Shown here piece after piece: positions 17,350 to 26,659 of a DNA stretch of 64,000 nt. Within the stretch, counting starts at the first letter, position 1. Each line of letters starts with the position of its first letter. Both the position numbers and the translations under genes were made by a program. The notes under the pieces are model-generated. The model saw only the letters and a program-made list of their open reading frames with translations. It did no database searches and had not been told where the DNA came from. This stretch comes from Helicobacter magdeburgensis (lineage in GTDB: Bacteria > Campylobacterota > Campylobacteria > Campylobacterales > Helicobacteraceae), in assembly GCF_000765825.2 (NCBI RefSeq), contig NZ_JRPE02000003.1, forward strand, positions 1-64,000. The letters run 5' to 3'.

Positions 17350-18407
17350 TCTCCCTCCTCTTCAATATTTGCGATTCTATTTTTGCGTTGAGATTCTAGC
17401 ATTTCAAGCACTTCTTTGACTTGATCTTTTTCTGTTTTAATCACTTCTTTTACCTGCAATGTCTTGCGATACCTTTGCAAACCGATACTTGCTATATACT
17501 TTTCTCGCCCATCAACAGAGACTAAAATCGTATCATCAGCTGCCCTATCAAGCCGCACAATATCGCCAACCTGCAAGTCAAGCACTTCTTTAAGTGAAAG
17601 TGTGGCATTACCCAAATAGCCAGAGACAACGACATTCGCTCCAGCAATAAGGGCTTGAAGCTCTTTATTTCTACTCTTTTTTGAGCTTGTATCACTCAGC
17701 ATCAAATCTCTACTTGCTAGGCGGGATAGCACGGTTTCAAGGGAGATAACAGGATAGCAAATACTCATCATTCCGCTACTATGTCCGATGATAATCTCCA
17801 TCACCACCATAATAACAATTTCATTTTGTGCCACGATTTGCACGACATTTGGACTAGATTCTTTGGCATCTACGCTGGGGAAAATCTCTGTGATAGAGCT
17901 CCACGCCTCTTTAAGATTCTGCATAATCTGTCGCAAAAGCGTATCAAGCAAGTTCAGTTCAATATCGCTAAATTCGCGTGAGTTCTCATACGGGTCGCCC
18001 TTACCACCTAAAAGCCTATCAATCATAGGAAAGGCAATGCTTGGATTTATCTCTAAAATCGCCGCACCCTCCAAGGGCTTCATTGAAAAAATATTAAAGC
18101 TTGTAGGGGAGGGCAAGCTCATCAAAAACTCCCCATAAGTCATTTGATCCACACTATGGAGTTGAATCTCAACAATACTTCTCATCACCGCAGATACTTG
18201 CGAAGAAAGGCTTCTTGCCATTTTGTCGTGGATTGACTTAAACGCACGGAGCTGCTCTTTACTCACACGATTTGGACGCTTGAAGTCATAGAGTGTAACT
18301 TGCTTTTGATGCGTAATATCCTGCTTTTCTATCTCGGCAGTATCGCCATCATCATCAACAACCTCTAATAACGCATCAATTTCTTCTTGACTTAGTATAT
18401 CAGCCAT
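17346..18407 (-). CDS. fliM: Flagellar motor switch protein FliM
   Basis: A 353-residue switch protein. It starts MADILSQEEIDALLEVV, the CheY-P binding segment of FliM, followed by the CheC-like core with LLGGKGDPYENSREFSDIELNLL and the C-terminal SpoA domain (LSLKEVLDLQVGDIVRLDR). It overlaps fliA by eight bases upstream and fliY by four downstream, so the set is translated as one unit. FliM forms the torque-generating C-ring under the basal body. Confidence 0.95.
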   Translation of the reverse strand: MADILSQEEIDALLEVVDDDGDTAEIEKQDITHQKQVTLYDFKRPNRVSKEQLRAFKSIHDKMARSLSSQVSAVMRSIVEIQLHSVDQMTYGEFLMSLPSPTSFNIFSMKPLEGAAILEINPSIAFPMIDRLLGGKGDPYENSREFSDIELNLLDTLLRQIMQNLKEAWSSITEIFPSVDAKESSPNVVQIVAQNEIVIMVVMEIIIGHSSGMMSICYPVISLETVLSRLASRDLMLSDTSSKKSRNKELQALIAGANVVVSGYLGNATLSLKEVLDLQVGDIVRLDRAADDTILVSVDGREKYIASIGLQRYRKTLQVKEVIKTEKDQVKEVLEMLESQRKNRIANIEEEGE

Positions 18408-19107
18408 TTATATCTCCTAGTGCTTGTCGTATTTTTTTGATGACTTCTTTTGTGATTTGTGAGATTCTAGATTCAGTAATCTCTAGAATCTCGCCAATCT
18501 CTTTAAGATTTAGCTCCTCAAAATAATACAGCTGGATAATCATCTGCTCCCTTTTGCCAAGCTTTTTTAGGACATTGTGGATAATCTCCATTAGCTCATC
18601 TTTTTGCACATCTTCTAAGATATTTTCCCCACATATCGCATTATACTGCTCATCAATAGGCACAAGCGCATACACATCAGACGCCACTCTGGCTTCTTTT
18701 ATCTTAGCAACATCTTCATTTAAAATCTTTGCCAAATACTCATCACTTGGCTCTTCTTGGTAGTCATTAAAATACTTTGAAATCTCATAGTCAATGGCTT
18801 TAACAAGTTTGCGGCTAGCACGAGATAGCACATCAAGGCTACGCAAATAATCAAGCATTGCCCCATTCACGCGTGTCTTAGCATAGCCCCAAAAAGAATC
18901 ATTTAAGCTACTATCATACCGCCTAGCAAGTTTGATAAGCTCCTCTGTGCCGATAGAGACTAAATCCGCCATTTCAATGGAGCTAGGCAAACGCTCTTTT
19001 AGGCGGAATGCCATTGCTTTGACTGCGGGAAGATATTGCAGGGCAAGTTCATCTTGCGCGTATTTGAGCGTTTGGTTGTAGCCATTATTACTTTTCATAC
19101 TTTTCAT
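18400..19107 (-). CDS. fliA: Flagellar sigma factor FliA (sigma-28)
   Basis: A 235-residue sigma-70 family factor that directs late flagellar genes. Region 2 reads ADLVSIGTEELIKLARRYDSSL...FWGYAKTRVNGAMLDYLR and region 4 LKKLGKREQMIIQLYYFEELNLKEIGEIL with the helix-turn-helix TESRISQITKE. I follow the ATG at 19107 with GAGGGAT upstream; the ATG nine bases later is an alternative. An 11-bp inverted AGATTCT pair lies at 18461-18492 inside the last codons. Its position between flhG and fliM matches H. pylori. Confidence 0.95.
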   Translation of the reverse strand: MKSMKSNNGYNQTLKYAQDELALQYLPAVKAMAFRLKERLPSSIEMADLVSIGTEELIKLARRYDSSLNDSFWGYAKTRVNGAMLDYLRSLDVLSRASRKLVKAIDYEISKYFNDYQEEPSDEYLAKILNEDVAKIKEARVASDVYALVPIDEQYNAICGENILEDVQKDELMEIIHNVLKKLGKREQMIIQLYYFEELNLKEIGEILEITESRISQITKEVIKKIRQALGDING

Positions 19108-19133
19108 CTCTTATCCCTCTTTATTTCCTGCTC

Positions 19134-19472
19134 TTAGTTCGCATTCTGCTGGGCTGCCATTTCTTCATCATCAGATTCTATACTCTTAATAAAATTGCGA
19201 ATCTTGGCAGATTCTTTTTCACGCTTATCAAATTCAAGGCGGTAGTATTCAAGATTGCTTTCAAGCTTACTTTTCTTTAGCCTAGAGCTTTCAAAATCCA
19301 AAAACCAAAAATACAACGCCACGCATACCGCCACAATCAAATATACGCCCATTGTTGTGATAATCGTCCATAGCACCATAAATTCCGGCTCATCAAACTT
19401 CGTAATAGAAAACGCAAGTCCAACGAAGAATCCTGCAACAACGCTAAAGCTCATATAATTATCTGGTTTCAT
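19134..19472 (-). CDS. Small membrane protein conserved in the flhF-fliA operon
   Basis: A 112-residue protein with two N-terminal membrane helices (SFSVVAGFFVGLAFSI and VLWTIITTMGVYLIVAVCVALYFWF) and a charged, helical cytoplasmic tail. H. pylori carries a protein of similar position between ylxH/flhG and fliA (HP1033), with no known function. The operon context suggests a flagellar or polar role, but nothing in the sequence proves it. Confidence 0.7.
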   Translation of the reverse strand: MKPDNYMSFSVVAGFFVGLAFSITKFDEPEFMVLWTIITTMGVYLIVAVCVALYFWFLDFESSRLKKSKLESNLEYYRLEFDKREKESAKIRNFIKSIESDDEEMAAQQNAN

Positions 19473-19528
19473 TTCTGCCCCATTTCATTCTTACCCCAAA
19501 AAGATAAACTCTTTAAAGATTCAAACTA

Positions 19529-20401
19529 TCAAATATAGCCAAGCACCCGCCGCCAAAAATCCGCAAATCGTTGCTTTTGTGGTGAGTTAAGCATATTTTG
19601 TTCCAACTTCATAACAACCCCTTGTGCGATATGTTGTATCTCCCCGCTTACCGCACTTAATGGCTCGGCTTTGACAAATAGCTCACGCGAACGCACCGCT
19701 TTTGCCACCACTTGACTTTGCTCGATGAATCCAAGATTCTGTAATGTAAGTGCGGGAATATTTTTCTTAGCTAAAGTTGAAATTCTATCAAACACCATTT
19801 GGGATTCTCTCTGGCTTTTTACCATATTAAGAATCATAAAAATCTCATTACGCATTTTAGCATTAAGCTTAATAGTCGCATACGCATCAGTGAGTGCTGA
19901 AGGATCGGGCATAGTAACGACAATAAGCATATCACTAGCATTCAAAAAGCCCTGCGTGATTCCGCCAATCCCAGCTCCCGTATCAATAATCATATAATCA
20001 ATAGAATCTAAAATATCGCTCTCTTGTAAAAACCGCTCAAAAATACCGCTATGAGCATATTTTAGAATCTCCTCTCCATTATCACCCGGGATTAGATACA
20101 AACCTTCTTCAATGGGATAAATAATCTCCTGAAAACTCACTTCTCCACGCAATGCGTGAAGAATATTTTTTTGTGTCTTAACCCCAAAGATGAGATCAAG
20201 GTTAGCTAGTCCAATATCCGCATCAAAGATGGCTACGCGTTTTTTAAGCTTCCATAAGCAATAAGCAAGGTTGGCACTTATGCTTGATTTCCCCACACCA
20301 CCCTTGCCTGAAGTGATAGCAATAAACTTTGTATTACTAAAGTTGCGTTTATCCTTGCTTTGTATGAGAGATTGTAGCTCGTGGGCTTGATTTTGTATCA
20401 T
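19529..20401 (-). CDS. flhG: MinD-like ATPase FlhG (YlxH), flagellar number regulator
   Basis: A 290-residue ParA/MinD-type ATPase with the deviant Walker A GKGGVGKSS near residue 32, Walker B YMIIDTGAGI and DADIGLANLDL. FlhG partners FlhF to control flagellar number and, in Campylobacterota, division-site placement. I place the start at 20401, just after AGGAAAAG. The frame is open further upstream into flhF, but that extension overlaps flhF coding sequence. The next upstream gene is flhF. Confidence 0.92.
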   Translation of the reverse strand: MIQNQAHELQSLIQSKDKRNFSNTKFIAITSGKGGVGKSSISANLAYCLWKLKKRVAIFDADIGLANLDLIFGVKTQKNILHALRGEVSFQEIIYPIEEGLYLIPGDNGEEILKYAHSGIFERFLQESDILDSIDYMIIDTGAGIGGITQGFLNASDMLIVVTMPDPSALTDAYATIKLNAKMRNEIFMILNMVKSQRESQMVFDRISTLAKKNIPALTLQNLGFIEQSQVVAKAVRSRELFVKAEPLSAVSGEIQHIAQGVVMKLEQNMLNSPQKQRFADFWRRVLGYI

Positions 20402-20420
20402 ATCTTTTCCTATTGAGATT

Positions 20421-21962
20421 CTACTTAGATTCTGGACGCTTAAACCCATCAAGCAAACAATCTACCAAATAATCATTACTCGCTAAAATCAAGTCATTAG
20501 GCACACCTTGCCCGATTGAGAGATATGAAATGGGCTTTTTTGTGTCATATACGAGTGAAAACATATTCCCAAAATTGCGACTTTCATCAAGTTTGCTAAA
20601 AATCAAAGTGTCAATATTAAGCTCACTAAAGGCATTATAGGTATCTTTCAAGTCCTCATACTTGGCATTGAGTGCAAGCACTAGGCTAATATCAATTTTA
20701 TAATCCGTATTCAAATAAGACTTGATATTTTGTAATTTACCCCTATCGTGCTGTGAATGCCCCGCCGTGTCAATCAAAATATAATCACAATGTTTGAGTG
20801 AATCTATGGCTTTTGGCAGTTCCTCTGGCTCTACAACAGTATCAATACTTAGCTTCATCATACGCGCATACGCCATAAGCTGATCCACCGCTGCTAAACG
20901 ATAAGTATCAAGGGTAATCACCCCCACGCGATAGCGTTTATTGAGCATAAGTGAATATCTCGCAGCAAGTTTGGCTAGAGTGGTTGTTTTCCCCACGCCC
21001 GTTGGACCAACAAGCATCATAATTTTTTTATCATTATTATTGAGATTCTCACTCCTGCAATAAATCATCTTTCGCAAAACTTCACGGAAATACCGCTTGA
21101 TAGTCGTTGAGCTTGAACGCATTTTTAAAGGCATAAGCTCTAAGGATAGCTGCATTATCGTGTCTAAATGCTCCCTACTCATTCCGCTACTTTTAGCAAT
21201 TCTATAAATTTCAGCAAACTCTTGGGGGATATTTATACCTTCATTCTTTGGGCTTTTCTCCTCCCACAGCATATTTTGAATGATTTTTAGCTTATCATTT
21301 AAATCATCAAGCTCACTTTTTATCTCTTTAAGCTCTAGCCTTTCATTGATATGCTGCTCTAAACGCGTTTGTTGTAAATCCTGAATCCTTTCATTTGCCC
21401 TTTCATCAAGCTTTTGCATAATCTGGGCTTTGCTGGGCTTATTAGTTGTAGTTGTGCTTGTGGGGTATGGTCGTGCGGCATTGGGGCTTAGAGCAGGTGA
21501 AGATGATGACAAAGATGGTGTTGAAGGTGGCGGGGTTTGGGGAATAATGCTTGGAGATTCTGGCATATTACTTGGCACATTAGCAATCTGTGAGATTTCT
21601 TTGACGGCGTTTGAAAGCTGCAGGGTTACTTCATCGTAGATTCTAGGTTTGTTTGCTTCTTGGCGTTTTTTTGCCATTTTCTTTTCTGCTATTTCATCAA
21701 GCTTTTTTTGCACACTATTTTGTGGAATCTGCTGGGCTAAGTCTGTGCTAGATTCTGCTTTTGGCTCTGTGCTTTGCGTATCAGTTTTGCCCTCTATCTC
21801 ATCAACGGCTATGACAATCTCATATAAGCCCGGTTGGGCTAGGGACTTTTTGCGAATCTCCTTATTCTCAACAAGCAAAATATCGCTCCCAAAGGTTTCT
21901 TGTGCTTTTTTAAGAGCTTGGGCTGGAGTGTCGCCCATAAAGGTGTGAAGTTTCTTTGCCAT
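20421..21962 (-). CDS. flhF: SRP-type GTPase FlhF, flagellar placement protein
   Basis: A 513-residue protein. The basic N-terminus (HTFMGDTPAQALKKAQETFGSDILLVENKEI) is typical of FlhF. A Pro/Ser-rich, poorly ordered middle (about 130-185) precedes the NG domain with GPTGVGKTTTLAKLA near 315, TLDTYRLAAVDQL, and DTAGHSQHD. FlhF sets flagellar position at the pole and in Campylobacter and Helicobacter is also needed for sigma-54-dependent flagellar expression. It is the first gene of the minus-strand flagellar operon; the divergent TonB receptor shares its upstream region. Confidence 0.95.
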   Translation of the reverse strand: MAKKLHTFMGDTPAQALKKAQETFGSDILLVENKEIRKKSLAQPGLYEIVIAVDEIEGKTDTQSTEPKAESSTDLAQQIPQNSVQKKLDEIAEKKMAKKRQEANKPRIYDEVTLQLSNAVKEISQIANVPSNMPESPSIIPQTPPPSTPSLSSSSPALSPNAARPYPTSTTTTNKPSKAQIMQKLDERANERIQDLQQTRLEQHINERLELKEIKSELDDLNDKLKIIQNMLWEEKSPKNEGINIPQEFAEIYRIAKSSGMSREHLDTIMQLSLELMPLKMRSSSTTIKRYFREVLRKMIYCRSENLNNNDKKIMMLVGPTGVGKTTTLAKLAARYSLMLNKRYRVGVITLDTYRLAAVDQLMAYARMMKLSIDTVVEPEELPKAIDSLKHCDYILIDTAGHSQHDRGKLQNIKSYLNTDYKIDISLVLALNAKYEDLKDTYNAFSELNIDTLIFSKLDESRNFGNMFSLVYDTKKPISYLSIGQGVPNDLILASNDYLVDCLLDGFKRPESK

Positions 21963-22219
21963 AATATCCGCCTATCAAATAAAAATCCCTGATTATAGCT
22001 TGTTTGAGTTTTAGCGAAGTTGAAGTCGGCTAAAGTCGATGTAATTTGTATGAAAAGATTCACATTTTCACCATATTTTTTTATTACATTGTGTAGATTA
22101 CAAGATATTAAAAATAAGAGTTTTTGTTAATATTTATTTAAGCTTTTTGCTGCTATAAATCCGCCCACAAACTTTTTAAATAATAAGAATTGTTTGTAAT
22201 TTTAATAAAAGGATTTGCA

Positions 22220-24403
22220 ATGAAGCTTTCAACTTCTCACCGCATTACTCAAAAAACTACTTTTAAAATATCGCTTGTCCTTAGTCTCTCGCTTAGTGGG
22301 AGCTTTGCTGATTCTCTTAATACCTTAGAATCTAGCACAACTCGCCCCGACAATGAGACAAGAAAAGTGAATCTTGGGCGATCGGTTGTTACCGCTGCGG
22401 GCTATGAGCAGGATATAAAAACCGCTCCAGCGTCCATCTCCATAATTCCCAAAGAAGAGATCTTAACCCGCCCCATTCGCGATATAGGCGATGCGGTGCA
22501 AGATGTCCCGGGCGTATATGTGGAGCAGGACAAAACCGGGCAAAACTCAATCTCTATGCGTGGGCTTAGCTCAAGCTACACGCTTATCCTTATTGATGGC
22601 AAACGCCAAAATACCACGCGTGGCTTTGTGCAAAATGGGCTTGGGAATCAAACCTCCTTTATGCCACCACCTTCAATGATAGAAAGGATTGAAGTTATTC
22701 GTGGTCCTGCCTCCACAATTTATGGTTCTGATGCTATGGGAGGGGTTATCAATATTATCACTAAAAAGCATACAAATACATTCACAAGTGGAATCCAAAT
22801 GGAAACAAAGCTTTTTGAGCCAAATAGTGAATGGGGGAATGTCTATGGCACAAATGCCTATATGAATATCCCTCTTCTCAAAGATAAGCTCTCGCTGAAT
22901 CTCCGCGGCTCTGCAAGATACAATGATGCAAATGAATTTTTAAAGCCCTCGTGGGTAAGCCCAAGTAGCAATGGCAATCCTTATGCGGCACACTCCTCCA
23001 CAGGCTCTCGCAATTTTAGCGGCGGCTTTAGGCTCAACTACACACCAACAAACCGCGATTATATCTATCTAGATTCTGAAATCTATAATGGACGACTTGG
23101 AACGCTCAATACCTCTAGTAGGAGTATTACCTCCATACAAGAGCTTTTTAAGGTTAATTCCGTGCTTAGCCACGATGGAAACTACGAGTGGGGCAAACTC
23201 TCTAGCTATGTGCAGCACTCTTACAATCTCATTGCCCCACACGCAAATGTTGGCATTGGAGCGGATAAAGGGGATTATATCAACTACGCAAACAAACGCA
23301 CCGCCCAAAATGCCATATTCCAAAGCACTTATACAAATGACTTTGATTTAAACAATTATGGGGCGATTATTTTTAATGGTGGGGTGTATTATCAGTTTGA
23401 GAATCTTATAGGCACAATCTCTAGCAAACACAGGAATATGCACCAAAATCAAGCTGCTATCTTTGCTGAAGGGGAATATCTCATAAGTGAGAGCATAAGC
23501 ACCACACTTGGCTTACGATATAATTATAGCGACCGCTTCGCCACCGTGCCAAATCCTAGATTCTATGTAAATTATAATCCCACAGATTGGCTGACATTCA
23601 AAGCAGGTGTGGCAAATGGTGTGCTTATCCCCACACTTTTACAAACCACTGATGGTGTTATTACCACAAGCTCTAGCAATAGCACTACGACAGAATCTTA
23701 TGGGAATCCAAACCTAAAACCCGAGCAAAGCTGGAACTACGAGCTTAGTGCGATTGTAGATACAGATCCAGCGATGTTTATTCTCACAGGCTATTACACA
23801 GATTTTAATAATCAAATTGAAACATTACAAGGCATAACAGGTGGCACACAAATCCCCGGGACAAACCAAATCTGCCCCGGCAATAGCACAACCTGCTCCA
23901 CTTATCGCAATGTAGAAAAAAGTCTTGTAAGCGGAGCGGAACTAAGTGCAAAGATTAAGCCTATTGGTGGATTTTCCCTTGATGCAGGATATGGCTACAC
24001 CTACACAGAAGCTCTAAGTGGCTCGGGCAAAGGAGAGCCGATAAATTCTATCCCGCGACACAGCTTTACTATTACCCCAAAATATCAATATGGTAATTTT
24101 GATATGTATGTGCGATGGAGTGGGAAATACAAAACGCCCACACCTTATGCGGGATCTAATGCACGAACAAATGTGCGAGAGATTGTAGGGCAGTATTACA
24201 AAGACTATCAGCTTGTAGATGTTGCAGCAAGCTACAAAATCGGCAAACACTATGCCCTAACTCTAGCGGTTAATAATCTCTTTGATGTGTATTTTATGGA
24301 CTATGCAAGTTACACAAGTGGCAGTAACACAAACGCGCAAAACAGATACCAAAGAATCTTGCCAAGCCGAAACTATTGGATAAGCTTTAGAGCGGACTTC
24401 TAG
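22220..24403 (+). CDS. TonB-dependent outer-membrane receptor (siderophore/metal-chelate type)
   Basis: A 727-residue receptor with a signal peptide (ISLVLSLSLSGSFA). The plug domain reads TAPASISIIPKEEI...DIGDAVQDVPGVYVEQ and ERIEVIRGPASTIYGSDAMGGVINIITK, followed by a beta-barrel ending in LPSRNYWISFRADF. It uses TonB energy to import a chelate, most likely an iron complex. AAAGGATT supports the ATG at 22220. The AT-rich stretch before it, AATAATAAGAATTGTTTGT around 22179-22197, could hold a Fur site, but I cannot confirm this. It is followed by a PepSY-type membrane protein. Confidence 0.9.
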   Translation: MKLSTSHRITQKTTFKISLVLSLSLSGSFADSLNTLESSTTRPDNETRKVNLGRSVVTAAGYEQDIKTAPASISIIPKEEILTRPIRDIGDAVQDVPGVYVEQDKTGQNSISMRGLSSSYTLILIDGKRQNTTRGFVQNGLGNQTSFMPPPSMIERIEVIRGPASTIYGSDAMGGVINIITKKHTNTFTSGIQMETKLFEPNSEWGNVYGTNAYMNIPLLKDKLSLNLRGSARYNDANEFLKPSWVSPSSNGNPYAAHSSTGSRNFSGGFRLNYTPTNRDYIYLDSEIYNGRLGTLNTSSRSITSIQELFKVNSVLSHDGNYEWGKLSSYVQHSYNLIAPHANVGIGADKGDYINYANKRTAQNAIFQSTYTNDFDLNNYGAIIFNGGVYYQFENLIGTISSKHRNMHQNQAAIFAEGEYLISESISTTLGLRYNYSDRFATVPNPRFYVNYNPTDWLTFKAGVANGVLIPTLLQTTDGVITTSSSNSTTTESYGNPNLKPEQSWNYELSAIVDTDPAMFILTGYYTDFNNQIETLQGITGGTQIPGTNQICPGNSTTCSTYRNVEKSLVSGAELSAKIKPIGGFSLDAGYGYTYTEALSGSGKGEPINSIPRHSFTITPKYQYGNFDMYVRWSGKYKTPTPYAGSNARTNVREIVGQYYKDYQLVDVAASYKIGKHYALTLAVNNLFDVYFMDYASYTSGSNTNAQNRYQRILPSRNYWISFRADF

Positions 24404-24505
24404 GCTTTAGAGTATAGAATCTCAGCACTATGCACTTCACATTTAACTCACAATCTTTAGATAGGATTGTGAGAATTTATATCATTACTTAAGGACTTTC
24501 ACATT

Positions 24506-25081
24506 ATGAAACTTCATCGTAAATTTTGGATGCAAATGCACTTGTATTTGAGCCTATTTTTTCTCCCAGCAGCGTTGATATATGCGATAACAGGTGTGCT
24601 TTACATCTTTGAAATTCGTCAAAATTCCGGTGCGACCATTATTGATATTCCACTAGATTCTATGCCACAAAAGGGGCAAGAAGAGGAGTTTATCATCACC
24701 ATTCTTAAAAATAAGAATCTCCAAATCCCCAAAGACACGCAAGTGCGTATGATGAAAGGCAATCTCTCAATGGGGAATATCAAATACAGCGTAAGCTTAA
24801 GCAAAGATAAAGAGGGCAAACCTATGCTTCGCACGATAGATAGGGGATTATATGGAATCTTAATGCTTATGCACAAAAGCACTGGAAGCAAACACGAAAT
24901 AGCTGGATTCAAACTCTCATATTTTGACTTCATCGCCATTGGCTTTGGACTTTCAATGCTCCTATTTTACCTATCAGGGCTTATTGTTACTTCATTTTGT
25001 AAGGGCAAACGCAAAGTTGCTTTTAGTGTTTTGGGTGGAGGCTTTATTCTCACAGCCTTAGCAGTGTATGGGAGTATTTAG
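24506..25081 (+). CDS. PepSY-associated membrane protein, partner of the TonB receptor
   Basis: A 191-residue protein. The first helix FWMQMHLYLSLFFLPAALIYAITGVLYIFE is typical of PepSY-associated TM proteins (iron-uptake membrane proteins). A periplasmic loop of about 100 residues follows, then two more helices near the C-terminus. AAGGAC lies eight bases before the ATG. It follows the receptor by 102 bases and probably shares its iron control. Such proteins are linked to ferric-chelate reduction or release; the exact reaction is unknown. Confidence 0.72.
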   Translation: MKLHRKFWMQMHLYLSLFFLPAALIYAITGVLYIFEIRQNSGATIIDIPLDSMPQKGQEEEFIITILKNKNLQIPKDTQVRMMKGNLSMGNIKYSVSLSKDKEGKPMLRTIDRGLYGILMLMHKSTGSKHEIAGFKLSYFDFIAIGFGLSMLLFYLSGLIVTSFCKGKRKVAFSVLGGGFILTALAVYGSI

Positions 25082-25161
25082 GGTTTGATACTTAGATTCC
25101 AATATGCCTTGTCTGTCTTTTTGAGTAAGATAATATGACAAGGCGTATCAATGACACAACT

Positions 25162-26028
25162 TTATGGCAGTAAAAAGCCGTATTCATAGACTTTTATTTC
25201 TATCTTTTTGGCTAAGTTTTTTAGGGCGTAGTTGAGTATGCCTAGCTTTTCTTTGTAGGCTTCATCATCGGCTTTTTGGGGTGGGTTCATTTTGCCTTTG
25301 TCATTAAAGCCTTGAAAGTGGGCTTTGATGTCATAGAGTGCGGCGTTTGGGTTGTAGTCTTTAGAATCTTTTGCTTGTGTGTGATAGTGCTTGAAAATCT
25401 CTTTTCCTGCTTGTAGCACTTCTTTTGCTTCATCGCTAAAAATTAGCGGCTTTGTGGGGATAAAGTCTAGCTCATCTTTAAACAAGCTTTTACTATCAGT
25501 GCTTTTAGAATCTGGCTTGATTTTGCCTTGCAAAAAGTCTTGCATAAAGTGAGATTCAAAGGCTTCGGCTGCGTCTATATCTTTTTCACTAAAGGGGATA
25601 AAGTGATTTATGCCCTCTTTGCAAGTGATTCTATTTTGTCCGTGAAAAAGCATAAAAATAAGGCAGTCGCTATGAAACTCTGTGTCCTTTTCCCATTTTT
25701 TATTTGGGGCTAGGAATTGATCTCTATCATTTATCCAAGTGGCTTTAATACAATGGCGGACGGAGAGATAAATACTTGTTGGGATAAGATTGTTTGGTGT
25801 GATTGTGTTTGTATGATTATAATTATTTGTACTAGTGATTCTAATGTAATTTTGGTTTTGAAAGTCGTTGCCTCGTGTATTCATTATACCCACTATGTTT
25901 GCGTTTTTGTCATAATAAGCACTATACCAATCGTTAATTTTCTTGCTTATATTTTTTGTATAAAATCGCTTTTTTCCTAAACTCGCCCCGTTTTCATCAA
26001 AAGTATCTAGGGTTATGCTCTTTTTCAT
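25162..26028 (-). CDS. C-terminal piece of an N6-adenine DNA methyltransferase, now a separate gene
   Basis: A 288-residue protein. Its opening (KKSITLDTFDENGASLGKK, then NDFQNQNYIRI and SIYLSVRHCIKATWINDRDQFLAPN) resembles the section that normally follows the catalytic part of large N6 methyltransferases, continuing from GFLIWDLSQ. That upstream part ends at 26660, so the family's single polypeptide seems to be divided, with the antitoxin and Fic genes between the halves. The ATG overlaps the fic stop by four bases (ATGA). It may still associate with the N-terminal protein. The resemblance rests on family memory, not a search. Confidence 0.55.
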   Translation of the reverse strand: MKKSITLDTFDENGASLGKKRFYTKNISKKINDWYSAYYDKNANIVGIMNTRGNDFQNQNYIRITSTNNYNHTNTITPNNLIPTSIYLSVRHCIKATWINDRDQFLAPNKKWEKDTEFHSDCLIFMLFHGQNRITCKEGINHFIPFSEKDIDAAEAFESHFMQDFLQGKIKPDSKSTDSKSLFKDELDFIPTKPLIFSDEAKEVLQAGKEIFKHYHTQAKDSKDYNPNAALYDIKAHFQGFNDKGKMNPPQKADDEAYKEKLGILNYALKNLAKKIEIKVYEYGFLLP

Positions 26029-26408
26029 TGAATGCCTTTTAGCATATCGCTTAGAATCTGTTTTAGCTCATCTTTGCTTATCTCATCACTTGCTACGCTT
26101 ACAATAACATCTTCTAGCTTTTGGTAAAAGTCCCTTGGCGTGGCTTTGTGGTTGAGCGTTATAAAGGCATCGCCGATAAGCAATGCGGTGCGTTTATTCC
26201 CGTCTGCAAATGGGTGAAACTTCACACAGGCAAACATTATATGCGTAAGCTTATCTATAAATCTTGGGTAATAATCATCATTTTGGATTTGTGTCAGGGC
26301 AGAATCTAAAAGAGCGATTTGCTTAGGATTTGCCCCTTTTAGTCCACCTATTTCATCTAGCATATCATCGTGGATTTTTTGCACTTCTTGTAAGCTTAAA
26401 TATCTCAT
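26025..26408 (-). CDS. Fic/Doc-family toxin
   Basis: A 127-residue protein with the catalytic Fic loop HPFADGNKRTAL at about 64-75. This length and the helix pattern fit the Doc subgroup, whose known member phosphorylates EF-Tu, while longer Fic proteins transfer AMP. RYLSLQEVQKIHDDMLDEIGG at the N-terminus is the usual Doc start. The ATG overlaps the antitoxin stop by four bases and the stop overlaps the next frame by four, so all three are coupled. The motif is intact, so the toxin is probably active. Confidence 0.9.
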   Translation of the reverse strand: MRYLSLQEVQKIHDDMLDEIGGLKGANPKQIALLDSALTQIQNDDYYPRFIDKLTHIMFACVKFHPFADGNKRTALLIGDAFITLNHKATPRDFYQKLEDVIVSVASDEISKDELKQILSDMLKGIQ

Positions 26409-26599
26409 TTGTCTTTTAGCCTTTCAAATACAGCACGAATCTCTGGGTCTTGTAGTTTGCTTTGTAACTGCTCTCTTACACTTTCAAAATCGCTTTTAGA
26501 TTCTAGCTCTTTTGTAATCTTTAAATCACTTTTTAAGCCTTTTAGGCTTTCAATCACTTGCAAAAGTTTAGAATCTACATTTTCTAATATCAAAGTCAT
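26405..26599 (-). CDS. Antitoxin of the Fic/Doc toxin
   Basis: A 64-residue charged protein starting behind AAGGAGTAGAAA. It begins TLILENVDSKLLQVIESLKGL and ends in a helical stretch (VREQLQSKLQDPEIRAVFERLKDK). Order (antitoxin first), size and the ATGA overlap with the Fic gene identify it as the likely antitoxin. The DNA-binding part cannot be assigned confidently. Confidence 0.75.
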   Translation of the reverse strand: MTLILENVDSKLLQVIESLKGLKSDLKITKELESKSDFESVREQLQSKLQDPEIRAVFERLKDK

Positions 26600-26659
26600 T
26601 TTCTACTCCTTAATGTATTTTTTGGATTCTAGCAAAAATATTTGTGCTTTAGCTTATTA